Below are positions 17,202-24,575 of a DNA stretch of 64,000 bases, piece after piece. Position numbers and translations under genes: made by a program. Within the stretch, counting starts at the first letter, position 1, and every line of letters begins with the position of its first letter. Source of the DNA: Exilibacterium tricleocarpae (GTDB lineage: Bacteria; Pseudomonadota; Gammaproteobacteria; Pseudomonadales; Cellvibrionaceae); contig NZ_ML660108.1 in the NCBI RefSeq assembly GCF_007004655.1, positions 29,851 to 93,850 of the forward strand, in the 5' to 3' direction. The notes beneath the pieces were generated by a model that was not told the origin of the DNA, did not search any database, and saw only the letters and a program-made list of their open reading frames with translations.

Positions 17202-18062
17202 TCAAGTACCGGGGTTAAAAAAGTCCGCGAGCAGGCGGCCCAGTTCGGCCGGTGCATCCTCCTGCAGGAAATGGCCGCAGTCAGGCAGGGCGGTAAGTTC
17301 CGCCCCGGGCAGGTCGGCCTGCAGGCGCGCCATGGTGGCGGCGATATCCGGCAGAATACGATCTTTGGCGCCGTAGATCAGCCGCACCGGCACGCCGATT
17401 TGAGGCAATTGCCGGGCGATATAGGTGAATCCGCCGGGATGCATACCGCGGGCTGCCTGCAGCAGCGCCCGGCGCGCCGAGGCGGAGGCAAATGGGGCAC
17501 AGTAAGGTTTCATTACCACCGGTGTGATAGCCGCCTTGTTCACCACTCCCAGCCGCAGTGTCCACTGCAGGCCGGCGGGGCTGACCAGCCAATGGCGCAC
17601 CCCGGGGAGCACCGTCGCTAATAGAAAGGCTTTTACTGCCCAGGACACCTTTGGGTACACCAAGGTATTGAGCAGTGCCAGGCGGCTGACTTTTTGCGGG
17701 TTTTTGGCCGCCCACATCAATCCCGCCGGGCCGCCGAGATCGTGTACCACCAAGGCGGTACGGGCGATACCCAATTCGGTCAGAAAGGCGTCGATGGCCG
17801 CCGTATAGAACTTGAAGCTGTAGGTGCGCCCGAGCGGCTTGCTGGATTCTCCGAAGCCCGGCAGGTCCAGGGCAATGACCCGGTGCGTCGGCGCCAGCCA
17901 GGGCATAACGTTGCGCCACAGGTGGGATGAGGTGGGCCAGCCGTGCAGCAACAATAGCGGCTCGCCCGCGCCGCAGGCCAGGTAGTGAAGTTCCAAATCC
18001 CCGCAGGTGATTCTATGGCTGACGGGTTGATGGTGAAGGGCGGAGGTCTGGTTATTGTGCAT
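17202..18062 (-). CDS. Alpha/beta hydrolase, haloalkane dehalogenase/epoxide hydrolase type
   Basis: At 286 residues from MHNNQTSALHH, this has the usual length. The oxyanion motif is HGWP (40-43). The nucleophile elbow VVHDLGG puts Asp108, not Ser, as the attacking residue, which points to haloalkane dehalogenases or epoxide hydrolases rather than esterases. Asp234 (GAKDRIL) and His264 (DCGHFLQED) complete the triad. The substrate is unknown. The long in-frame extension upstream runs into a repeat region with no ribosome binding site and is left out. Confidence 0.82.
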   Translation of the reverse strand: MHNNQTSALHHQPVSHRITCGDLELHYLACGAGEPLLLLHGWPTSSHLWRNVMPWLAPTHRVIALDLPGFGESSKPLGRTYSFKFYTAAIDAFLTELGIARTALVVHDLGGPAGLMWAAKNPQKVSRLALLNTLVYPKVSWAVKAFLLATVLPGVRHWLVSPAGLQWTLRLGVVNKAAITPVVMKPYCAPFASASARRALLQAARGMHPGGFTYIARQLPQIGVPVRLIYGAKDRILPDIAATMARLQADLPGAELTALPDCGHFLQEDAPAELGRLLADFFNPGT

Positions 18063-18219
18063 GGGTTTGTGCCTGTTGTTGTCGTATTGATGTCCGTGTT
18101 TCTGTTGGTTTCGGGGGGCTTGCTGGGTTGCCCGAAGTCCGGTGGCTCCAGGGCGACTACCGGAGGCGTCGGTGGCAGCCGGAGCATAGTGCGTTACCAG
18201 CCGAAATCGGTCTCGCGGC

Positions 18220-18441
18220 GGCACGGTGCGGGGACATAACTTTAGTTGTGTCCCCCTAGAGTGGTGCCACGTTGTTTCTTTAAACCCCCGCCACCGATTC
18301 ACTCCGCCTTCCAAAGAATCAATCAACATCACTACGCGTGGGAAGTGGTGGTTTTAATGTGCTCTGTGGCCCCATTCTAGGGGGACACAACTAAAGTTAT
18401 GTCCCCGCACTGTGCCACTCGAAGAGGTGCCACTAGTCCCG
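18220..18441. repeat. MITE-like element with 45-bp inverted repeats
   Basis: Arms 18220-18264 and 18372-18416 are inverted repeats with only two mismatches and are separated by 107 bp. Each arm holds a smaller palindrome (GGGGACATAAC..GTTGTGTCCCC). The right arm runs into a tail (GTGCCACTCGAAGAGGTGCC, then ACTAGT) shared with the hairpin at 17019, so both belong to one family. No gene lies inside. It sits between the hydrolase start and the TetR promoter. Confidence 0.75.
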
Positions 18442-18527
18442 TTATGCACCAACATCACCACCAAAGGTAGACGCCTTAGGCGAAAGTAGGCAGTCACAGC
18501 GAGCGTCGTTTGGGCGGATTTATCTAT

Positions 18528-18577
18528 TAGTGACGTATCGTCACTATTGATGGGGGTATAATGACGCTTCGTCACTA
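18528..18577. promoter_or_regulatory. Two palindromic operators and -10 box of the tetR promoter
   Basis: TAGTGACG-TAT-CGTCACTA (18528-18546) is a perfect 8-bp inverted repeat. A near copy, TAATGACG-CTT-CGTCACTA, lies at 18559-18577. The second overlaps a perfect TATAAT (18557-18562). The centres are 31 bp apart, about three helical turns. They stand 40-90 bp before the TetR-family gene, so autorepression is likely. Confidence 0.65.
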
Positions 18578-18616
18578 ATAAAGCAAGTACTTGATACCAT
18601 CATTCGGGACCCGACT

Positions 18617-19345
18617 ATGCCCAAAGTTGTCACTGCGGAACAATTGATGGAGCGCGAGCAGGTTATTATTGATGCGGCCTGCGACATTATCGGTGAGCTT
18701 GGCTTTGCCGGGCTCACTATGGACGCGGTGGTGGCCCGGGTGCCCTATTCCAAGGGCAGTCTCTACAAGCAATTCAACAGCACCCAGGAGCTGTTGCTCG
18801 CCATCACCAACAGTGGCGCCGGCAAACTGTTGGCGCTGATGGAGCGGGCCTACCGGTTTGCGGGCGGCACCCGTGAGCGTTACCTGGCGCGCGCCTATGC
18901 TTACTTTCTCTACAGCCAGTTATATCCCATACATTTTTTCAGCGAACTGGAGGCCCTGTCACCCATTGTGCGCGAAAAAGCCTCGCGGCAGCGGTTGCGC
19001 GAAGGCGACGATCTGCTGCGACAATTCCGCCGCAACGCGGAGCGCTTTGTCCGTGCCGGCGTCGATGCGGGTGACCTGGTGCTGGCACCCGGCGTCAGCG
19101 CGGCGGCCGTTGCCGACAGTTCCTGGTCGGCGGAGTTCGGGCTGGCGGCCTATAACCTGATGCATGCGGGTAACCGGGCGCAGGCGAAGGCGCGCAGAGC
19201 GGCGCTGGAGGAGAAAATTTTCTGGCATGTCAACGTGTTTCTGGATGGTCTCGATTGGCGGCCGCTGGCGATGGAGCAGGATTACCGGGTTACCTGGACG
19301 CGACTTAAGGATGAGCTTTTGGACGCGCAGACTGGTACGCGATAA
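18617..19345 (+). CDS. TetR/AcrR family transcriptional regulator
   Basis: A 242-residue protein. The N-terminal helix-turn-helix (about 10-58: IIDAACDIIGELGFAGLTMD, then VPYSKGSLYKQFNS) is typical of TetR. The C-terminal ligand-binding region is all-helical and has no recognisable effector signature. Paired palindromes in its own promoter suggest autoregulation. Its target genes may include the leftward hydrolase (upstream, beyond a repeat element). The leftward transporter downstream is convergent, so it would need its own site. Confidence 0.88.
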   Translation: MPKVVTAEQLMEREQVIIDAACDIIGELGFAGLTMDAVVARVPYSKGSLYKQFNSTQELLLAITNSGAGKLLALMERAYRFAGGTRERYLARAYAYFLYSQLYPIHFFSELEALSPIVREKASRQRLREGDDLLRQFRRNAERFVRAGVDAGDLVLAPGVSAAAVADSSWSAEFGLAAYNLMHAGNRAQAKARRAALEEKIFWHVNVFLDGLDWRPLAMEQDYRVTWTRLKDELLDAQTGTR

Positions 19346-19346
19346 T

Positions 19347-19398
19347 ATCGCTGTCGGCCGACAAGCGATTTCGACTGCGGTTCCGACCTCTTTTTTTT
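19347..19398 (+). terminator. Candidate terminator after tetR
   Basis: ATCGCTGTCGG / CCGAC-A-AGCGAT forms an 11-bp stem with one bulged A (19347-19369), starting just after the stop codon. A nine-T run comes about 20 bp later. The distance between stem and T-run makes it non-canonical. Confidence 0.35.
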
Positions 19399-19462
19399 TG
19401 AATATACCAGGCTAAGCCGTCAAATCGGCCTTGCTTTTTTTACCGAGTGACACTTTCTCGGT

Positions 19463-20383
19463 TTACCTGCTTTGCTCCCTTTGCTGGTGCTCTGCAGGCC
19501 GTCCGGAACGCCGCGGTTCGGCGTGGGACTTGATCGCCACCCACACTGCAAACAGGATTACCAGCGCCCCTGCCACGGTGGTCAGGCTGGGGATTTCCCG
19601 CAGCAGCAGCGCCGCGAAGGCGATGGCGTAGAGCGGTTCGAGGCCGACGATCACACTGGCCAGTTGCGCCTTCACCACCGCCAGCGCTCTGACCAGCAGC
19701 GATTGGGGAATGGCGGTAAAGATCACGCCCAGCAGCGCCAGCATGGCTATTTCACCGGCATCGGGCCAGGCGCCGAGCAGGCCGACGAAAGGCAATACGC
19801 ACAGCGTTGCCGATGTGTGTTGATAAAAGGTAATAAGGAGAAAGTGATTTCTGCGGACCAACTTGCGGTTCATCAGGGTGAACAGCGCCAGCACCCAGCC
19901 TGAGGCTACCGCCCAGGCCAGCGCCAGGGTCTGGCTGTCGGTGATATCGAAGTCGGGTACGACCAACAGCAGTCCGGCGAAGACCAGCAGACCGCTGATC
20001 ATGTCCAGAAGCTTGAGTCGTTCGCCGAATAACAGCGGCTCCATCAAGGTGACGAACACCGGGTAGGTCGAGAAGCCGATGACGCCTATGGCAACTGTGG
20101 AGAGTTGAATCGAATAGAAGAAAGCAAACCAGTGCAGCGCCAACACCAGTCCCGATATCAGCAACAGGCCGGCCTCCCGGGTCGACTTGACCGCGCGGCT
20201 GATACCGAGCAGGCGCAGTAGCGCGTAGATGGCGACGGCGGTAAACAGCGAGCGGCCGGCGATAATGGTCGCTGGGTTGACGGCCAGGAACTTGCCGAAC
20301 AGGCCGGTCATACCCAGCAGCAATACGGCGAGATGCAGTTCGAGCAGGCTTGAGCCGGAAAAGCGGTAGCTGCGGATTTTCAA
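19463..20383 (-). CDS. EamA/DMT family transporter
   Basis: A 306-residue, ten-helix protein with the two EamA repeats (about 12-140 and 155-285). Typical motifs are FFYSIQLSTVAIGVIGFSTY and LEPLYAIAFAALLLREIPS. Members export amino acids, nucleosides or other metabolites, and the substrate here is unknown. The start chosen is a TTG whose last bases overlap the stop of the kinase gene (TTGA). Longer frames would overlap that gene by about 50 bp. The product ends in a charged tail (EPRRSGRPAEHQQREQSR). Confidence 0.8.
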   Translation of the reverse strand: MKIRSYRFSGSSLLELHLAVLLLGMTGLFGKFLAVNPATIIAGRSLFTAVAIYALLRLLGISRAVKSTREAGLLLISGLVLALHWFAFFYSIQLSTVAIGVIGFSTYPVFVTLMEPLLFGERLKLLDMISGLLVFAGLLLVVPDFDITDSQTLALAWAVASGWVLALFTLMNRKLVRRNHFLLITFYQHTSATLCVLPFVGLLGAWPDAGEIAMLALLGVIFTAIPQSLLVRALAVVKAQLASVIVGLEPLYAIAFAALLLREIPSLTTVAGALVILFAVWVAIKSHAEPRRSGRPAEHQQREQSR

Positions 20384-21066
20384 GACGGTGCCTGCCGGCT
20401 CGAGTCTGCGGTGCCGGTGTTGTCGGGCACCAGCCAATCGGCCCCGGCACGGGTGGCCGCCACCAGCAGGGCATTTTTGCGGTCGCTGGCGGCGATGCGT
20501 TCACCGGCTGTGGCGGCGCTGATTCGCCATACTCGCTGGTGGCGTTGCAGCAGCCGCGCCAGCGCGGTTTCCAGGGGGGTGTCGAGGTACCAGCATTCGT
20601 CGAAGCACCCGTCCAGCGCCCGCCAGGGACCGGCCCGGTAGAGTGTGTATAAACCCTCGATAAACACCAGCCGGCAGCCGGCCGGCACGGCGATGGCGTC
20701 CGGTACCGGATCGCCCGCCTCGTGGGCAAAGTCCGGCCACATAACGGTGGTGCCGGCGGCGTCGCGCAGTTGTCGGACTTTGTCGGCAAACCCCGGTGCA
20801 TCAAAAGTCCAGGGTGCGCCGCGGCGGTCCAATGCGTGCTGCGGATCGGGCATTTGTTCGAGCTGTGCCTTGGTCAGGTGAAAGCCGTCCATGCCGAGTG
20901 CGGCGGCGCTGCCGGCGCCGAGTTGGTAATTTAACGATGCAGTCCAGTGTGCGGTTAAGGTGCTCTTGCCCGCGCCCGGTGGGCCGGCCAGGGCGATTAG
21001 CCTGGGGGAGGGGGTGCGCTTGAGTTGGTGCAATAGGTGTGCAACAGGGTCGTCCAGGTATTGCAT
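20380..21066 (-). CDS. P-loop nucleoside/sugar kinase (uridine-kinase-like)
   Basis: A 228-residue P-loop kinase with Walker A GPPGAGKST (28-36), a substrate-side DGFHL motif, and the segment DRRGAPWTFDAPGF found in the FrcK/YggC-like branch next to pantothenate and uridine kinases. These phosphorylate small sugars or nucleosides; the exact substrate is not known. It is followed by the EamA transporter with a 4-bp overlap, so uptake or efflux and phosphorylation of one metabolite may be linked. Confidence 0.78.
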   Translation of the reverse strand: MQYLDDPVAHLLHQLKRTPSPRLIALAGPPGAGKSTLTAHWTASLNYQLGAGSAAALGMDGFHLTKAQLEQMPDPQHALDRRGAPWTFDAPGFADKVRQLRDAAGTTVMWPDFAHEAGDPVPDAIAVPAGCRLVFIEGLYTLYRAGPWRALDGCFDECWYLDTPLETALARLLQRHQRVWRISAATAGERIAASDRKNALLVAATRAGADWLVPDNTGTADSSRQAPS

Positions 21067-21145
21067 GCGGCACTCCGGTTTTTGCGGTGTTCCATGGCCG
21101 CTAGATTATAACACCGCTAAATTGTGCGGCTTTGAGGGACGCCTG

Positions 21146-21379
21146 GAATGGCACTGCTTTAAGCAAAAGTGTGCTAATTGGCCGGTTTACCGCTGGGTGG
21201 GGCTTTCAGAAACACATCGTGAACCCATCCCTGGGGATTTCCCGACAGCATCCCTGCTGTCGAGAGTTTCTGAAAGCCCCACCCAGCGGTAAACCTACTT
21301 CCGATATTCTTAACCAAGATCGTTAGGGATAGTGTGGAGGTCGATAAACTGCGCAAATTTGCTTAAAGCAGTGCCATTC
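21146..21379. mobile_element. MITE-like element with perfect TIRs and target duplication
   Basis: The ends 21146-21167 and 21358-21379 are exact 22-bp inverted repeats. GGGACGCCTG abuts both ends (21136-21145 and 21380-21389), a 10-bp target-site duplication. The interior has a second long palindrome (arms around TTTACCGCTGGGTGGGGCTT and AAGCCCCACCCAGCGGTAAA), with a small hairpin GACAGC..GCTGTC between the arms. There is no open frame, so it must be mobilised by a transposase elsewhere. Related copies are at 15694-15816 and 28735-29012. Confidence 0.85.
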
Positions 21380-21469
21380 GGGACGCCTGCAACTTAGCAG
21401 TTTAGATCCATATCATCGAGCCGATAAAGCTCAATGAACTTTAATCAGTTGCTAAGTTGCAGGCGTCCC
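21380..21469. repeat. 90-bp palindromic element, interrupted
   Basis: Arms 21380-21399 and 21450-21469 are perfect 20-bp inverted repeats (GGGACGCCTGCAACTTAGCA and its complement) around a 50-bp centre. The first 10 bp of the left arm are the sequence duplicated by the MITE at 21146-21379, so the MITE inserted into this older palindrome. Confidence 0.8.
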
Positions 21470-21502
21470 TCGGTTCTTTCTAAATACCGTTTTTCAAGAC
21501 CT

Positions 21503-23275
21503 TCACGACGCCACCACCGCGGTAACCAGCAGATTCATACGCGTGGCCACTGCCTCTGCCGCTGCCGCGACAGCCTCAAGACTGGCCAACGGCACCGTGA
21601 CCGTCACCCGCAGTTCGCCGCGCTCGGTCTGGTCGCCGGCGGCGCTGAGTTCGAGGTCGGGAAAGTCACGCCGCAAGTTCTCCAGCACCGCCGACTCCGC
21701 CGCCATTGCCCGCAGGCTCGGCTTGTGGATTTTGCCCACCGCGGTTACCGGCAATGCCTCCATAATGGTGACCTGTTTCGGGCACGCCGGGGGCTCCTCG
21801 ATACGCTCGGCAATAAACGCCTGCAGGGTGTCGGCGTCCACTTGCCGATCCGAATTGAGTTGCACATAGAGCACCGGCAACTCGCCGGCGTAGGCATCCG
21901 GTTTGCCCACCGCGGCGGCCAGCGACACCGCCGGGTGCTGCTCGGCGCAGTGCTCGATGACCGCTGGATCGATATTGTGGCCGCTGCGGATAATCAGGTC
22001 CTTGGCGCGCCCGGTTAAAAACAGGTGCCCGTGCTTATCGAGATAACCCAGGTCGCCGCTGTGCAGCCAGCCCCGGGCGTCCAGCGGCGAGGGCTGGCTG
22101 CCCAGGTAACCGCCGAACACCTGGGGTCCGCGCACGTAGATTTCCCCCACTTCGCCCGGCTGGCCGGCGGCGCCGTCGATACGGATTTCCGTTACCGGCG
22201 GCACCCAGCCGACGCTGCCGCGCACCGGCGTTACCGCAGCATTGGGTACGGTAATTAACCCGGCGGTTTCGGTCATACCGTACATCTGGTGGATCGGCAG
22301 ACCGGTCACCGCCTGCACTGCATCGATAAGCGACAGTGGCACCGGCGAGCCACCTGCGGCGACCATTTTCAGGCTGCTGATATCGGCGTCCCCGACCGGC
22401 ACCTGCATCATGGCGGCGACCGAAGTGGGGATGCCGCCGGTAAAGGCGATGCGGTAGTGTTCCACCAGCCGCCAGCAGTGGCTGATCACCTCCGGGTTGC
22501 GAAAGCCGCCCAGCGTCGGCAGCAGCATATTGCCTATGGCCGCCAGGGTGCCGAGGCTGCTGACGGTCGAGCCGGCCACATGAAACAGCGGCAGGCCGTT
22601 GATAACGACATCGCCCGCTGCGTTGCCGCTGTAGCGGGCCCGGTTACAGCCGGTGGTGACCTGGTTTTTGTGTGTGTGCAATGCCAGCTTTGGAATACCG
22701 GTGGTACCGCCGGTATGAAAGTAAGCAGCGACATCGTCCGGGCGCGGGCGCCAGGCATCGGGTAACCCTCCCGCGTCCTGTTCCAGCACGGCCTGATCGT
22801 AATGGGGGCGGGTACCGCCGGGATCGGGAAATACGACACTATAGATCTGTTTCAGGCGCGGCAGCTTTGGCGCCACTGCCTGTACTTTTTCCCAGATATC
22901 GATAACCGGGTTGGGGCCCAGCGCAAAAATCACCTCGGTGCCGGCGGTGGCCAGCAGACCGGCCAGGGCCGTCTCGCTGAGCAGTGGGTTGACCGGGTTG
23001 GCGATGGCGACCGATTCGGCGCCCCACAAAATTGCCTGGGTCTGGGGAATATTCGGCAGCAGCAGGGAAACCACACCGCTGCGATCGTCGAGATGGCTGC
23101 GCGCCAGGCGGGCGCTGCGGTTGACGGCGGCAAGCAGCTCTGTGTAGCTGGTGCGGCTGTCGCGAATCTCCGGGGTAATGGCTTCGAGAAAGGTAATGGC
23201 CGTACTGTCACCGCCGACCGCGGCGGCCTGCTCGATTAGCTCGTAGACCGTGGTTATCTGATCGAGATGTTGCAT
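21503..23275 (-). CDS. Acyl-CoA synthetase (AMP-forming)
   Basis: A 590-residue ANL-superfamily enzyme with the ATP-binding loop HTGGTTGIPKLALHTH, MYGMTETAG, the LHSGDLGYLDKHGHLFLTGR hinge region, and the catalytic Lys in VGKIHKPSLR. It would activate a carboxylic acid to an acyl-adenylate and transfer it to CoA. The chain length cannot be told; the N-terminal part resembles acyl-CoA synthetases of fatty or aromatic acids. It lies 42 bp after the sigma-factor gene in the same direction, with no gene between. Confidence 0.85.
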   Translation of the reverse strand: MQHLDQITTVYELIEQAAAVGGDSTAITFLEAITPEIRDSRTSYTELLAAVNRSARLARSHLDDRSGVVSLLLPNIPQTQAILWGAESVAIANPVNPLLSETALAGLLATAGTEVIFALGPNPVIDIWEKVQAVAPKLPRLKQIYSVVFPDPGGTRPHYDQAVLEQDAGGLPDAWRPRPDDVAAYFHTGGTTGIPKLALHTHKNQVTTGCNRARYSGNAAGDVVINGLPLFHVAGSTVSSLGTLAAIGNMLLPTLGGFRNPEVISHCWRLVEHYRIAFTGGIPTSVAAMMQVPVGDADISSLKMVAAGGSPVPLSLIDAVQAVTGLPIHQMYGMTETAGLITVPNAAVTPVRGSVGWVPPVTEIRIDGAAGQPGEVGEIYVRGPQVFGGYLGSQPSPLDARGWLHSGDLGYLDKHGHLFLTGRAKDLIIRSGHNIDPAVIEHCAEQHPAVSLAAAVGKPDAYAGELPVLYVQLNSDRQVDADTLQAFIAERIEEPPACPKQVTIMEALPVTAVGKIHKPSLRAMAAESAVLENLRRDFPDLELSAAGDQTERGELRVTVTVPLASLEAVAAAAEAVATRMNLLVTAVVAS

Positions 23276-23317
23276 CGCGTCTCTCCCCGTGCCTGTCAGC
23301 CTGCTGAAAACGTCAGG

Positions 23318-24460
23318 TTAGCGGGGGGCGTTGTCCTTCACAAGTGCAGTCGCGCAATCGCGTAGTTTGGCCAGGGCCTCGTGCTCGATCTGGCGCACTC
23401 GCTCGACGCTGACACCGACCTGTTCGGCGACTTCCCGACAAGTGTAGCTGTCGGGCATCTGGATGCCGTAGCGCATGCGGATAACGGTCTGTTCGCGGCG
23501 CGACAGGCGGGCGATATGGCGGTGTATGAGGGTGGCGACGGCGGCGCGGCCGGTTTGGGTTTCGATACTGGCCTGGCCGCCGGCAATGCTCTGGCCGAGG
23601 GTGGGAGAGCCCTCCTCGGCCATGGGGCGGTCGAGGGATAAGGTGTGCTCGGCGCTGAGCAGCTCATTGGCGCGATACTTCCGGTCCAGCTTGTCGAATT
23701 TGGTTTGCTCCGCCGGCGGCAGTGGCGTGTCCGGTGCCGCCGCCTGTTTTGCCGCCAGGCGTTTCCAGATGCGCAATTCATCGGCGATATTGGACGGCAG
23801 CCTGATAATGCGCCAGCGGTCGCTGACATAGCGGAAGACACGCTGTTGAATCCACCAGTAGGCATAAGTGGAGAAGCGGTAGCCCTTGGTGATATCAAAC
23901 TTTTCCAGGGCCCGCAGCAGACCCAGATTTCCCTCCTGGATCAGGTCCGTCATGCTGTACAGCGGGCTCCAGTAGCGTTTGCTGATATGGACGGCCAGGC
24001 GCAGGTTGGCGTTTACAACCTGCTCCCGGGTGGCTTCGACACGCCGCTGCAGGTGACGCAGGCGCCGCCGCCCGGCCCGATTCAGGCCGCTGTCGGGGTT
24101 GCGCAACTGCTCGGTGGCGGCGCGCAGCAAGCCGGCGTGGTCCGCCGGCGAGGGGTCGCCGGGCAGCAATTGGGTCAGGGCTTCAACGTCACTGCTCAGG
24201 CGCTGCAGCAAAGCCGCTTCCTCGGCGCTGGAAAGCAGCGGGTATCGGCTTATTTCCCGGAGATAGAGCAGCAGCGGTGCCTCGGTGCGATCCCCGGCCT
24301 CGATATCGGACGCCGGCGGTGGCTTGGCAGGTGGACGCAGTTCGGTGACTTCGTCGCGTGAGCCGGCACTGTCGCCGTCGAGATCGGCGAGGGTCAGCTC
24401 GTCGTATGGGGCGTCGTCTGCGTCAATGCTGTCGATCAGGGTGTGTATAAAATCGTTCAT
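23318..24460 (-). CDS. RpoS/RpoD-like sigma-70 family factor
   Basis: A 380-residue group 2-type sigma factor. An acidic N-terminus is followed by region 1.2 (LLLYLREISRYPLLSSAEE), region 2 (NLRLAVHISKRYWSPLYSMT; DLIQEGNLGLLRALEKFD; YRFSTYAYWWIQQRVFR) and region 4.2 (REVAEQVGVSVERVRQIEHE). It lacks the long region 1.1 of RpoD and has an unusual 40-residue insert rich in Arg between regions 1.2 and 2. It is divergent from the MerR-like gene across a 115-bp AT-rich gap, so the two probably regulate each other. It is more likely an accessory sigma factor than RpoS itself. Confidence 0.82.
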   Translation of the reverse strand: MNDFIHTLIDSIDADDAPYDELTLADLDGDSAGSRDEVTELRPPAKPPPASDIEAGDRTEAPLLLYLREISRYPLLSSAEEAALLQRLSSDVEALTQLLPGDPSPADHAGLLRAATEQLRNPDSGLNRAGRRRLRHLQRRVEATREQVVNANLRLAVHISKRYWSPLYSMTDLIQEGNLGLLRALEKFDITKGYRFSTYAYWWIQQRVFRYVSDRWRIIRLPSNIADELRIWKRLAAKQAAAPDTPLPPAEQTKFDKLDRKYRANELLSAEHTLSLDRPMAEEGSPTLGQSIAGGQASIETQTGRAAVATLIHRHIARLSRREQTVIRMRYGIQMPDSYTCREVAEQVGVSVERVRQIEHEALAKLRDCATALVKDNAPR

Positions 24461-24575
24461 AGTTAACTACAAACTTAGACAATATGGTGATATTTAAGCA
24501 TGAGTAGCGTATTATTTGAACTAATGTCGAAATTATGTCTAGCATATATATAGACTTTATAAGTGGCGTATAACT
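24461..24575. promoter_or_regulatory. Divergent AT-rich control region, sigma factor / MerR
   Basis: This short gap must hold both promoters. It contains the imperfect dyad GTCTAGCATATATATAGAC (arms GTCTA/TAGAC) about 20 bp before the MerR start, and TAGACAATAT close to the sigma-factor start. MerR proteins bind such dyads within the promoter spacer. Assignment of exact -35/-10 boxes is not secure. Confidence 0.4.
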
